Below, piece by piece: positions 22,561-35,249 of a stretch of DNA of 64,000 nucleotides (position 1 is its first letter; the number at the start of each line of letters is the position of its first letter). Both the position numbers and the translations under genes were made by a program. The stretch spans positions 3,961,001 through 4,025,000 of the forward strand of contig JAQFVV010006305.1 of assembly GCA_028023455.1 (NCBI GenBank), read 5' to 3'. This stretch comes from Epiperipatus broadwayi (taxonomy: Eukaryota; Onychophora; Udeonychophora; Euonychophora; Peripatidae). Below the pieces are notes generated by a model, which worked only from the letters and a program-made list of their open reading frames with translations, ran no database searches and was not told the DNA's origin.

Positions 22561-24404
22561 ACCAAGGAAATATGCATCAGGTATATGGTTCTTCATCCCA
22601 TGATAGAACACATAATTGGACAAACAAAAAATATATCATCTCACAACATAGAGAATTAGTATCAGAGAACTGATCATGATCTTCAGTATCCTAAAGCAGG
22701 ATGCAGTTATACTTCTGACCAAGGGAACAAAAATAAGCAAGATCATAAAACTGAAACATAGGAAAGAAGATACTTTTATGAAATTAGGGGGTAAATATTA
22801 GAAAGCATTATAGCTTTTCTTTGAGTGCTGATGGTGGATAGTGATATTCTTATAGGCATAGGCATGCAGTGAGTTCATGATGTTCCAATGATTTATTACT
22901 ACATTGTACCTACCTATGGTTTAAACTTTTTTTTCAAATGAGTCCTTCGGAGAAGCAGGGCTGTTTACCAGTAGAATATTAAATTGTCTTCCAGGTACAG
23001 AACTGTGTCATGGATGTGGAACCTATAATTCATAAAGTAAATGAATATGTCATTCCACATGGCCAAACATTATTTTGGTAATTTTTTCTCTCAATGTGTC
23101 CTCTGGGTAGTAAGTAGTGTTGTGCTTAAACTGATAGTCCTTATGGTGCTCATGTTGCAGTGCAAATTCATATTCTGCAATGAGATTTCTGTTTATCATG
23201 GTACTGGAGGCAGGCAGACAAATATAGATCAATAGTCACCCCATCTTCAAAAATAACAATAGATCAAATAAATAAGACTGTTACGAGTAATCATTTAACC
23301 AATCTGATATAGCATCACTAGTGGTGAATGTTATAGTTGTGAAATGAAATTGTTTTCAGTCAATTTCATCCCAAAATTTAGTTGGGGGGGGTAATAAAAC
23401 AGACACATTATTTTGTGTAGGTACTGAAGTTTCCTCCATATTTTAAAAGGGTTTCAAATTAAAATGTTAATGATACAATATGTTATTTGTTAAAGCTGAA
23501 TGTTTTCCATATTAAAGTGCAGAAACAATTAGTTTATCAAGAATGATAGCATTGCCTTCTTGCCTTAGGAAAAGGAAGTAAACATGTTTGCATAAACATA
23601 AAGGTCAGCAGGGATGAGATTAAAGAGGATATTGAAAAACACCATGGGAAGTTGGAGTATATAAAGCAAGCAATTGATCAATTGTTCAATATTTACTCAT
23701 TGTACAGCGAAGAGTTTAAATAATCAGACAAAGTAAGTTTGGAGCCACCATGGCCAGTAATTAAAGAGTTGCAACAGTTAAAAAGAAACTTTTAGTTACT
23801 ATCTTATTTATACAGTAAACACTAAAATATCTGGTTAGTAAGAAATAGCTCACTCTCCTTTCCACACCATAGAAGAGGATGTGAAGATGAAGAAATATGC
23901 ATAAGTGACCATATGTAAACCATTCAACTCTAAAGACCAATCTGCCTTTTAATGTGAAGATTGTACTATTCAGCTCTAATGTCAATTTGAAGACCATCAT
24001 GGAGATTTAAAAAGGTAATAAAACTCTAGATAGTTATTAAAACATGTTTTATTAAGATTGATGTAAGTGTGCTATGATATAAGGATATTGCCAATATTTA
24101 TGAATATTCATTATTATGTGAAATATTTTGACATTTGAAGTATTTAATAATGTTTATGGAAATGTGTAAAGTGAAATACAGTTATAAAGTTACTTAAAAA
24201 TAATTAATTAAACAAAATGATGAAATATTCAAATCAAAATTAAAAAATAAATGTTGTAATATATAAAACCTAGTGTATATATGAAACAGTTATAAACTGA
24301 GTTAATCTCTTATTGAGAGAATAAATGTAATTGCTACAAGTGTTATTAGAATGAAGAAGATAAAATAGTTCGCATAAAATTGCAATTGTAAAGAAATATT
24401 TTTA
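22561..24404. other. Possible remainder of the retroelement, then non-coding
   Basis: GC content is a little higher than around it up to about 23.75 kb. At about 22828-22860 the plus strand reads VLMVDSDILIGI, which could be the tail of a retropepsin, but no D-T/S-G triad is visible upstream. At about 23600-23710 it reads DEIKEDIEKHHGKLEYIKQA without known relatives. No gene can be supported. Confidence 0.35.
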
Positions 24405-24720
24405 TATATGTGAGTCCAGAAATTATAATGCAAAAATTAAATTAAAATGGACATACCCTCATATATGTATACACTGTAAATGCTTAATGTTTAATTGAGA
24501 AATGATTAATATTTTATATATGTGAGTTTGGAAATTATAATGCAAGGATTAAATTAAAATGGACATATTCCGATATATATACACATAAATGTTTATTGGA
24601 GAAAAAATTAATACTTTATATATGTAAGTTGATTTAAAATGGACATATTCCGATATATATACACATAAATGTTTATTGGAGAAAAAATTAATACTTTATA
24701 TATGTAAGTTGATTTACAAA
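24405..24720. repeat. Tandem repeat, last two units 80 bp and identical
   Basis: The word ggacata starts at 24449, 24561 and 24641. The last two units are 80 bp and identical across their length. The first interval is 112 bp and carries an additional segment (gtgagt...aaattataatgca) that the later ones lack. A recent duplication of a shortened unit would explain this. Confidence 0.8.
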
Positions 24721-24859
24721 AAAGGATGTACATCTGTATACATAATCGAACATGTGAGTGTATTTGAATATAATTATTGACTACTAAATAATGAATGAAA
24801 AGGATTGACTCAAATATAAATCAAGCTGGCCTAGGAGTATACTGCCATAGAAAATTAAT

Positions 24860-24862
<3 letters not shown>

Positions 24863-24914
<52 letters not shown>
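24863..24914. repeat. (TA)n microsatellite, about 26 units
   Basis: Uninterrupted TA dinucleotides. They create a spurious tyrosine-isoleucine frame on the minus strand. Confidence 0.95.
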
Positions 24915-24916
<2 letters not shown>

Positions 24917-26888
24917 TAGAATGAAAGCTCATAGAATGATATTTTAAAATCATGCACTGTTAAGGGAAATATATATGATGTACACATTGATATATAAGTC
25001 CCTGTTATATGAATGCCAATCAAACAGGATTATTGGCCAAGTGCTGCCTGAAATATGAACTTAGCCTTTGCAAAGATGGATAGGCATATGAAGACACCTA
25101 TTATATTAATGAAGAACACTATATGGGTATCAATGAGGGAATTAAGCATCAGAGAAGTTACCAATGGAATGGACTAATTGATCCATGGAAGCTGAACTGT
25201 TAATGGATCTTTTTGAAGAATTTCTTCTCCAAAGCATTGTTAGTTAAATAAATTAATGTTACATTAAACTAACATATTTTGTCAGTTTCATTTCACATCA
25301 TTCATCATTCAGTGTACTTCTTCACAGGAATCTCATGTTTCCTGAGCTATGTCTGTCATAACTTGGTCTATGTAAGCTGAACCTCTGGTGGCACTGTTTA
25401 GGAAACTAGACAGATAAATGTACAGCTGTTGTCAGTCTCTTTAATGCTACATTCTCTGATGAGCAGGAAATATTATTATGGAAAGGGGGTGGCATCAGCC
25501 TTGAGTAATGTCAATCATTTTTTTCTTTCCTGCAATATGCTCATCAGGAAATAAATGACCATTAAAGTAGATGGGTCTCCAATCTGATTACACAATGACA
25601 CACAGCCTTAGAATTAAACTAAAGTCTTTAAATATTCCATTCAATACATTAAGTATATTCATACATTGTTTTTTTGAGAATTGATTATGTACAATAAATA
25701 TAAAAAATTAAAATTGTTAGATATGTTGATAAATACTCATTTGCAATGGAAAAGACTAAATTAGAAGAATTGTTGGAATAAATTTAATAATTTTGATCCT
25801 TCTACAAAATATATATTTGAGAAAAAAGAGATTACATTTTGTTAAATTTAAAATTTTTTGAATTTATTAGTGATAAAAACTTAAAAGATAACTTATATTA
25901 AGAGTAAGGATTTAGACTGAATACTTATCAACCAGTTGTTCATAATATAGTAACCGGTTTCTGTTATAGACATAAGAAATTAAATATATCAAAAAGTAAC
26001 GGTTTGTTCAAGAAGAAACTTTTGTAATTATTACATTAATGTAGTTATTCTGATAAATTAAATATTAGAAATATAAAAATATTTAATAAAGATTAATATA
26101 TATATGATTTTTTTTTGCTCTTTAAATTGCCTTCTTATAAGATATTTTAAAAAAGAATATTAATTTAAATAATTTATTGATCAATATGAAAAAGAGAAAT
26201 GATAGGACATTTCTGAAATTTACAGTATTCATTGTTTTTCTAGAAATTATATATAGCTTAAAATAGTTTGAGTTTAAATAAAAAAGTGAAAATTTATATA
26301 CACAAAATAAAACAAAATTTTTTAGTTCTGCATCATTTGTTTAAAACTTCTTTTAATATATAAAAAAAATGGAATGTTAAATTTAAATTGTGGGAAATTA
26401 GAATAAAGTCCATTTATTTCTGTTTAAAACCCTCTAATCACCACTCCATCCTTTTTTTCTTTTCAAAATATACATCACATATAACCATATAATTCTATAA
26501 TTAAAATACTTCCTCTTTTCTTTACAAAAACTATATTTGCTGTATATATACATCCACTTGTTCCCATATTTCAACTATTTTTACTTTATAGTCATTTTCA
26601 AGGATCTAGAAAAAACATATTACATTATAGCAAACTCCACATAATAAAACCAAAAAGACCATATATATATATAATATAAACCCCATAAAAATTAAAATAA
26701 ATAAAATACATTAAAAATAAATTAAATTAAAACATAAAATATACACCACACTTACTTACCTCCTTTCCCAAAAAACTTTCCTTTTTTACATTTTCTTTTA
26801 TCCAAAATCCAATTATTACAATAAAACCCTTATTTCCTTCTTCTTTCCTATACCCTTCAAAATTACATTTATTTTCAAAAATAATTCT
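24915..26888. other. Non-coding stretch, part of it G-poor
   Basis: 25.02-25.62 kb is less AT-rich than its surroundings, with inverted words gatgagcaggaaat and atatgctcatcaggaaat-like near 25460-25555, but no gene. From about 26405 onward the plus strand is almost free of G. This continues into the Penelope fragment at 26889-27110, so 26.4-26.9 kb may be the 3' non-coding part of that element. Confidence 0.45.
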
Positions 26889-27110
26889 TTATGCATTACT
26901 TATCCAATTTATTCTATTCAAAACAGGTTTATATCTTTTTATATATAAACTCTCCTTTACCGTTCTTTCTTTATATAATCTAACCACCTCCAACATTTCA
27001 ATCTTAAAATCTATATGTCCAACTTCCTTACTATGTATATTTACATTAGAATAAACAATCATAATTTTTTTAAATATCTGTTCTTGAAAAAGTTGTTTTT
27101 GATAGTATGT
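26889..27110 (-). pseudogene. Penelope-type GIY-YIG endonuclease C-terminal fragment
   Basis: Minus strand reads, ending at the TAA at 26889: HSKEVGHIDFKIEMLEVVRL (27035-26976) and then KESLYIKRYKPVLNR (about 26955-26911). The order His-x5-His-x-x-[DI]-F, a hydrophobic strand, then E-[AS]-x-x-I-x(5)-P-x-[LI]-N-R is the signature of the C-terminal part of the GIY-YIG endonuclease in Penelope-like and related elements, including the catalytic Glu of the ES motif. The frame stays open upstream to about 27110 (KNNFFKN). The reverse transcriptase is absent. This fragment is not obviously from the same family as the two inverted-arm elements. The fragment is a truncated relic; I am fairly confident of the endonuclease family, less so of the exact element type. 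Confidence 0.5.
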
Positions 27111-30100
27111 AACTCAATGGGAAGTAGTAACTTTCATTTTAATTATAGTATATATACATATATTTGTGTATGTAGTTCTATGTTATGCCTTGTTATAAAG
27201 TATTGAAAGTATTTTTATTTGATATTGGCGAATGATTTACTTTTGAATTACCAAATTTGGCTTATTATATTGGCTAGTTTAACTTGTAGCATTTTACTTT
27301 CAGTATAGAGTTTCTTTATCTTAGACTACCATTTATTTTAATAAACTTCTATTATACATTCATTATAAATTTAAACACTAGTTTTTATTAAGAGAAATTC
27401 TATTAGTTCTTACATTAAAGAAATTCTCTGAATTATCTATTTGACAAAATTATTTTACATTTTTTATTATTTTTCTAGGATAAATAATTTCAGCATCAGC
27501 AGATATAAACAAATGAATTGTTCACTTCTCATATTTAAAAAAATGCAGAATTATATGCACTATTCATTTTAGTCCCACTATTTAAGTAACATACTATGCA
27601 ATTATTGACTTCAAATTTGCTCACATCTTATGATTTATCATTACTTTCAAGCTTATCCTTAGTCTATTTAAAAATAAAAGACATTGTAAATCTATACTAA
27701 ACTTTTATGTTATAATAGAAAATTTATATGTATATATAAATTAAGAATGCAGGGCATATTAATCCACAGTTTAAGATATATCAATCCACAGTTTTGTAAT
27801 AGATATTTTATTGTTTTCATGTTTATATGTAAATCTTTTATTTGCTTACCAAATGAGATTTATATATTTTATAACTCTCTATATTAATTTTCCTATCAAA
27901 TTCACATTTGGAAAGTTTTAAATTTCTAAACAAAAGGTTTTCAATAATGGCAGATTGTGATGATGAAAATTTAAATGCAATGACTAGCCAGTCATTTGCT
28001 ATTAATCAAAGCTTACATAATGCTGAAAGTAAAGATAGATGTTTATACTATATGACAATATAGTATAAACAAAAATTATAAAAAAGAAATTATATGATAC
28101 TTAGGTTATTTTTTGATATCCTCTTAGATAAGTAATAACTATTAGCAATGTCATTATAGAATGCTATTATTTTATTTAAAAAAAAAAAAAAATTAGAACT
28201 TACATATACATTAACAGAAAAATAAAAGGTATGTCAAGGGTTAACGTGACTCATTTATTTAATATTTGATGTCTTGACTAATTTATATAACAAAAATTAA
28301 ATCATGAATATTTTATTTTATATATTTATTATTATTAGTTTGTAGCTTACACAATTGCAGATATTATTGTTTTAATGAATAAAGTATTTATGACTATTGT
28401 TTTTCTTCTGAATTTAGATGAGCTTTGAGATTAATGCTTCTAAAATAAATATCTCCTGGCTATTTAACAAAATCTTTTTCTCTTGGGAGGTGACCCAATA
28501 GGAACTATTTTAAAACTAATACAAGTATTTCTAAGCTATAAACATTATGATTCATAGCTTTCCTAATAAGTTATGCTTCTATAAGCAATATTAGACATTT
28601 AAAGGTTAAGCTGTAAAACATTATAATCAATATAACTGGATTTCTTCAGTTAAGTTTCAGCTTAATACAATGATGAAGTTATAGCTAGATAAAATTGTAC
28701 ACTTTTTTTTTGCAATTTTTAACATTAAATTAACTTAAATATATTATTGATATAGCTTATTTACTATGAAGAAGATTAATTTTTTTTAAACAAATCCTTT
28801 ACATTAAATAGGAGAGAAATTTATAAAAGCAAACGTTCTTCCAACATACTCCCAAATATATGGTTAATATAAAAACATTTACTATTGGGTTAGAAAAAAT
28901 ATTTCATACATTTGAAAAATTCCTATTTTGCCCTAAATTTTGTAGAAATATAGTCATATGCTAAAATGTGTTTTCTTGTTTCTAATATACAATATTTGAG
29001 AAATTTGATGATGAGTGCATGTAATTTTGAGATCTATTTAAATCCTTTTCATAACAAGATGATTAAACCATACAGAATATATATATATTAAACTCTCTTA
29101 TATTTTGGAAATTATGAGCATTCCACAAATCTTTGTTATGGAGAAACATACGTTTCTTATTTATTATTAGAATTAGATATAAACTTTATATGATAATCAT
29201 AATAAAAATATTTGTGTATTTTATCTCAATTATTGTTTAGACAATTACTGTATCGAATTAGTGGTTGGCCATTAAGATCTTAATCATATTCAGTTATAAA
29301 GTTGACAGTAGTATATTTTGTTATGTTAACTGTCAGAATGATTTTCTTTAATTATATTTAAATTTAATTGAGATGAATCATAAATCCAATTAATTATTAA
29401 ATTTTAATATCTATATTTGAGTATAATAAATGCTAATAATTCTTTTACATGTTTAGATTGTTATAATACAGTTTTAATAATTTAATTATAGGAGATTTAA
29501 AGTAAATTGATATGATTAGTTAATTGTACTTAAGTAAACATCCAATAGAAATCTATTGGGTTTTTTATATATTGGTATGATTGGATATTATAGATTGAAG
29601 ATTATCCTATAAGTTGATTGATCATACACCATTATTAAATATTTGATTTTTTATAATAGTATGATTAGCCACAGTAAAGTCAATATAAGAATATAACATA
29701 GCTGAGTTAGTATTATTTATCATTTTAGTAAACTAGAATTTAAAACTCAATATTGGATTATATATTTCTTTAAATATTATGAATATTGTAAACTTATAAG
29801 ACATACTAAAGGTGTTATCTTAATCATTCATGAATTATTTTATTTAGATATGAACATTGTTAAATTTTAGCATGAATTTATATTATTATAAGCAATGTTT
29901 GATGCTAGAATAAAAGTATTTCACTTGCACTGTTAAGACTACATAATGATACCATTACCATAACAAAATATTTTCTTCATTTTGCAATTTTCCAAAATGA
30001 AATTGAAAATAAAAAAAAATTAAATTTCATTAAGAAATTTATGATTGTTTATTGAGGTACAATTTTGGTTAGTACTGTCATTTGTAGATGGTATTTAGAA

Positions 30101-30185
30101 CAGAGCTGCTTTTGTTTATCATATATTATTACTAATTTTCTTCTTTTCTGAGACAATGTAATATCTGGTAATTAATGATTATATT
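27111..30185. other. AT-rich non-coding stretch
   Basis: Three kilobases with no gene or structured repeat that I can support; only homopolymer runs and a short direct repeat (atcaatccacagttt) near 27760-27795. Confidence 0.6.
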
Positions 30186-30341
30186 TAGAGAAAAGATGGT
30201 TTGTAATATTCAGCTTTATTACTGTATAGCATGCTTTAAATACATTCAATATATCATATTCATGGTGTTTGAATATATATTGATTATATTAAAAGCATGC
30301 TAGGCAGTAAGAACTGAATATTAAAAACTATCTTTTTTGTG
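30186..30341. mobile_element. Short inverted-repeat element, family B, copy 2
   Basis: Ends agaaaagatggtttgtaata...cagctttattactg and the inverse cagtaagaactgaatatta...ctatcttttttgtga. Shares these ends and the interior aaaagcatgct with 7328-7500. No coding capacity. Confidence 0.7.
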
Positions 30342-31429
30342 AGATTATTCATTAATTACCAAATATTAACATATACTGTAGAAAATTGAGTGATTTATAA
30401 TTATTATTAATATTCCTTGCTAAATAAAAAAGATACATAATTTTAAAGAACCAAGGGTACTTGAATATTAATTTACTGCATCAGAGTCTGTTCTATAAAA
30501 TTTTCCAAGCAGGCTTGGGGTCAAAACCTTAAAATAGTTTGAAATTCAGGCTTTTAAATTGGATTATAAATGGAGTTAAAGATGGCTGCTATATGTATAA
30601 TATACAGCATTGATTTCAAGCCTCACTCATGAAGGTAAATATCAAAAACCAGTGCATATATGGATTTTAAATGCAATACTGTCTTAATTATTCAAGCATA
30701 TTATAGATTATACTAGAGAAAAGAGTTGCTCTTGTTTATTATATATTATAAGCTAATGTATTAAGCAATTTTTATTATTATTATAATTGAAAGTAATAAT
30801 GCATTTAATAATGAAAACGTGATCCATCCAAAAAATACTTGATATAACATGTTGCATGTAATGAATAGTATATGTAATAAGTTATTTAAAATCACAGATT
30901 TAGAATTTCCTATCCTATATTAGTAGATTAATTTATAACAAATTATTATAATATTGTTAATCTTTAGCATTGTAGATGCAACATATTAAAATATTATTAG
31001 TATTGCAATATTAATAACAGCTAAACTGAAAATATATTTAGTTTGAAATAAATGCAAACTGAAATAATTCTTGCATTAATTATTGTAACAAAACACCTTA
31101 AATATATGAATAATTCTTGTTAGGAAATCATTAATTATTAATTAAAATCCAAAATAAAATTTTAATGTATAATAGAAATAATTAAAAAAGAAGCCTTATG
31201 ATGAAATCTGTAAAGCTATAATAATGCAGACATAATAACAAAAACGTTTAAAAGAATGAATTATTAGAGCTGATTTTAATGACGAAGAAAAAATATAAAT
31301 TTAAAAAATATTGTATACACAGTGATATATAGAGATCATGTATTTAAAAAGGTAAAATAACAAAGCCTTTAATCAACTTAGTGCAATACAAAAACTTCTC
31401 TGTGAGTTTCTCAAAAGAGGATACATATA
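30342..31429. other. AT-rich non-coding stretch
   Basis: No gene. A slightly GC-richer patch at 30480-30660 has no recognisable similarity. Confidence 0.5.
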
Positions 31430-32316
31430 GTTGCACCACTCAGTGCAAGGCAGAGTAATCAATGGAGGCAGGAAAGTTTGTGCATAAAATCCCTATCTAG
31501 TGCCTACTCATCCAATATCCCCAGATTGGTTTCTAGCTTGTGGCTTTCATCAGTGAGGTCCTTTGGATCTGGGAGCACTGAACCTAGATCTTAGGATCTA
31601 AAGCAATCCTAGAGCAGCCACCTTTTACCTTATTAGCTAACTATAAAGTTTTGAGTCCAAAATAAAAACACAATAATGTTTTCAATTCAAGTTGATTAGC
31701 TTGTATAGTCACATAGATCTGAACTTGGATCAGCAACCATACCTGCATCCATGAATTATTCTGTCTTTCCCTGAGTGGTGCAACTGCATAGATAGTTTTG
31801 CCTCTGTGTAAACAGCTTGTATAAGCATAAAGAATGGTGGTCATGTGATGTTTAGTGGTTTAATACCAATCCTGCACTATATGATTATAATGATTGTAGT
31901 TATTAAAAAATCTAAAGACACCAAAAGTATGCATGCTGAATTAAGTTCAGATCTATATGACTACACAAGCAATTGAGTTTGAATTGAATACATTATTGCA
32001 TTTTCAATTTGGATTTAAAGTTTTATAGTTAGCTAATAAGATAAAAAAAATTTCTGGAGGGTTGCATTAGATTTTAAGATCTAGATGAAATGCTCTTAGA
32101 TCCAAGGTGCCTTATGGATTATAGCCACAAGTTAGAAACTAGTCTGGGGATATTAGATAAGTAGGCACTAGACAAAAATTTTATGCACACACTTTTCTGC
32201 ATCCATTGATAATTGGCCAGCACTGAGTGGGGCTACTGTATGGAGAGTTTTGCCTCTGTGTAAACAGATTTTGTAAGAATAAAGAATGGCAATCATGTGA
32301 TGTTTAGTGGTTTAAT
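31430..32316. mobile_element. Family A elements arranged as a large inverted repeat
   Basis: 31430-31745 is the diverged inverse of 31925-32235. Landmarks are actcagtgc, tagtgcctact, aatatccccaga, tagatctta, ttagctaactataaa and gatctgaactt. In addition 31786-31862 and 32240-32316 are direct copies of a 77-bp end with ttttgcctctgtgtaaacag and atcatgtgatgtttagtggt-like ends. The simplest reading is two family A elements nested or fused head to head. Diverged arms show that it is old. No coding capacity: the open frame at 31641-31844 simply runs through it. Confidence 0.6.
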
Positions 32317-32317
32317 T

Positions 32318-32340
32318 TATATATATATATATATATATAT
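32318..32340. repeat. (TA)n run at the edge of the solo LTR
   Basis: TA dinucleotides on the left, matched by another run at 34325-34343 on the right. The LTR element therefore inserted into a TA microsatellite, which hides any target duplication. Confidence 0.85.
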
Positions 32341-32876
32341 AAGCAATGGATCTGAAGTCCGATCCATGCTTCACAGCCTCCTATAAACCTAATTAGTATT
32401 GTAGGCCTGAATTAAGTTTATAGTCCAATATCAGCAGGGTTTTGTTAACTATTTCATTTTAAATAAATTCCATTTCTAAGATTAGATTTCTGTTAATAAA
32501 AATTACTTGTAAAACCTATCAGTCAAACATATATATATGTCAAGCATATATATATATGAGTTAATGCAAAATTCTGCTGAAATAAAATGCTTATATTATT
32601 AAAAGAAATAATATATTTTTCTTTTTAAATCTTGTTAAAATATTTAGTATGATTTGATTATGAGATAAGCCCACCAACATTTTCTAAAAGAATGTATGCT
32701 TGTAATTAGTTAGCCCATTCAAGGCAAATTAAAGATGGCTTTCTCTTTCTTTTTTAATTACTAAAATTCAAACTTTAAAGAAAGAAATTTAGAAGAAAAA
32801 TGTTACCTTGAAACAAAGAGTGGGGATGGGCTTATCTAAGATTATACAAACAATAGAAGGTAGTTGACAAACAGGG

Positions 32877-32885
32877 TATAAATAG
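32877..32885 (+). promoter_or_regulatory. TATA box of the solo LTR
   Basis: tataaatag preceded by caggg and followed by aagtgagaac, conserved with the LTR at 18078-20173. Confidence 0.55.
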
Positions 32886-33048
32886 AAGTGAGAACAAAAG
32901 ACTTGGTTATTCAGAGTTTTCTTGCTGGCATTCAGATTTCTCTTTTTGAAATTTCATTCAGATGTTTCTTGGGAAAACTCTTGCAGATTTTGCTTTTGCT
33001 TGTTGAGATTTTATTCCAAAAAGTTAGACAACTGTCATCTTCAAAATC

Positions 33049-33117
33049 ATGGAGAAGTTTGAACATGCTCAAGCTAAAAGTCATATGAATTTGATGGATT
33101 CTACTATGCTTGGCTAG
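33049..33117 (+). CDS. 22-codon frame conserved in both LTR copies
   Basis: ATG at 33049, translation MEKFEHAQAKSHMNLMDST..., stop TAG at 33117. It begins about 165 bases after the TATA box, so it would be the first frame of a transcript starting in the LTR. The same frame, with the same start and stop, is intact in the other copy (19383-19315, minus), although flanking bases differ by small changes. It could be a short leader peptide, the first exon of the element's protein, or chance. Nothing about its function can be inferred. Confidence 0.25.
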   Translation: MEKFEHAQAKSHMNLMDSTMLG

Positions 33118-34343
33118 GCAAATAAATAGCTTTGCCTATCGCTGAGGTTCCTAAATACCATCAAAATGCCTTAGTATCCACTCAATAGTCATCTGAACTC
33201 TGTGCCATGTCTGCAGGACTTTTCATAAAAGCATGCTATTTATTTCCACTTTCCTTGTCTGGGCAAATACCTACTGATGGTCGGATCAAGCCACGAACGC
33301 AGTAGGAAACATGACCAAGGAACCAGGATGGTAATCATATCTTTCCTCCAGTGAACTATTTACTTTCTACCCTTTTGTTCATACCTTTCTTAATTGAATT
33401 ATATTATAAATTGTTGTATTTAATTATATTTGTAATGTAACCATTTTTTTATTAGACTAGTCTTAGATATATATTGTGTGATCATCTATCTATATTTAAC
33501 CTTTTTCCTTTGCTATTCTTCATTACTAACATGTATATATATTTTGTAGTCCATTGCGGTTAAGCTTAAAAGTTAATTTTTTCATTTAACATCTCTTTAC
33601 AATTTTATTTACGTTTCTAAATTCCATACCAGTAAGTGTCCTTTGTTTGCCAACTTGATCTCCTTGATAACACCTCTTTTGTCCACCACTGGCTTATTAC
33701 GTATCAGATTTAGCTATATACATTTTAAATAATTTTTAAACTCTGTTTTAGTGCAAAGCAATTAAAAAATGCTTTGTGAAAGATTTTTATTATTGTACTT
33801 TATCGAGAAGATTCGCGTTGACAATTTTAATAAAATTGGGAAGAAAAGATTTAGACCGCAAACATATTAATCTGTTTTTATTGTCTAATTAGTTTTCATT
33901 AATTTAGGGGAATAGCAGAGGCCATTAAATCATTATTCATATTTTAAAGTTGTTAATTAAACATATTATTTAACTAAAACAGCTTGAGTTTTCTAATTTT
34001 ATTGTAATGCTTTAGTTTGCTTTTCCAATGATCCAGGCATGCAAAACACATTTTTCGTAGCACTTTTATGCACATTTAACTATTTAGCTCTGTAGGTGTT
34101 CCCATCCATGTCTCTACCTCTGTTGCTAAGCTTTGTGGCTGGTGAGAAAATAATTTATGTGTGTCTCAGATAATGTTGTTTGTTCGTAATTAGCCTCGAG
34201 AATAGGCAAATAGGGCAGAGGTCATAGTATTCTTGATTTAATATCTCGCGTATGGATGTCCTCGAGGTACTTTTGCCTAGTATTCGAACTGGGTTAAACC
34301 AACATACATCATCTGACTGTCACAATATATATATATATATATA

Positions 34344-35249
34344 ATAATAAAATCATTGTGTTTTACAAATTCATGAATACAACTAAAGCATTCCATGATT
34401 CATGAATATATCTGCAGTTTTTCTGAATAAATTCTTTCAACATATTGAAGCAATGTGTGCAATCCTAAGTAGTAATGCTCTTATATGCAGTCAAAATGCC
34501 AATGCATATTTTATAAGCACAATTGCTCTGTAGTTGAAGCACACATTATATTAATTGACTCTTAATGTATAAGTAATATTTTAGCAACAAATAGATATGA
34601 CATATAAAACAATATAATGTCACTGATTGTACATATTGAAAAAAGAATGTATTAGTTATCATTTTGTGTAATGACATACGGCATTAAATATAATTATATG
34701 ATTTTTAGATTTGCTTGATAATTGTTTAACCAGATTTTCATCAAAAGTATATTAACTGCTGTAATAATATATAAATTAAATTAATTACATTGATCTTTTG
34801 GTCTGTCCGTCACTCCTATAAAACTTATCTTAATCATGAAATAAGTTTATATACATCATTTCATATAGAAACATAAAAAGTGCAATTGTGACCCTGATCT
34901 TCATAAGATTAGTTTATTTCTTCTGAAAGTAACTTTGCATTATAGTGAAATGATGATTCATTATGTTATGAAACATAATTGGAAAAAGTTTCATAATAAA
35001 TGATAAACATAAATGGGGGTAAAGCAAATATTAACAAAGTACAAACAAGACCTAGGGCTACGTTTTAATATACAGAACTCTTTTGAAAGTATGCCATGTC
35101 TCCATGTACACCTTCAAACAGAAATAACAAAAGTATTTAGGCAAAGCAATATATTTGACTTTAAAGATTGCTATTTATGTTGGCAGAATAATAAAGCAGC
35201 TCTCAATATTATATTAAAATCTGATTTAAAAAATTAATAAAAATTATAA
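34344..35249. other. AT-rich non-coding stretch
   Basis: Contains an open frame of 74 codons at 35013-35237 (plus, beginning MGVKQILTKYKQDLG) without any family resemblance. No repeats seen. Confidence 0.5.

Larger units (their letters stand above)
32339..34324 (+). repeat. Solo LTR, about 2.0 kb
   Basis: Full-length inverted homologue of 18078-20173, from aagcaatggatctgaagtcc to ctgactgtcaca. Neither a primer-binding site nor any internal sequence follows; instead TA dinucleotides stand on both sides. This is what remains after recombination between the two LTRs of an element. It holds a TATA box at 32877-32885 and a small conserved frame at 33049-33117. Confidence 0.6.

Noticed and set aside
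23041-23235. Overlapping plus and minus frames near the gag relic
   Set aside because: Considered as pol remnants, but neither strand shows protease, reverse transcriptase or integrase motifs.
24405-24720. CRISPR-like array
   Set aside because: Units are contiguous tandem repeats without spacers, in an animal genome.
24784-25023. Minus-strand frame with a long tyrosine-isoleucine run
   Set aside because: It is the translation of the (TA)n microsatellite at 24863-24914.
31641-31844. 67-codon minus-strand frame
   Set aside because: Lies across the inverted copies of family A; not coding.
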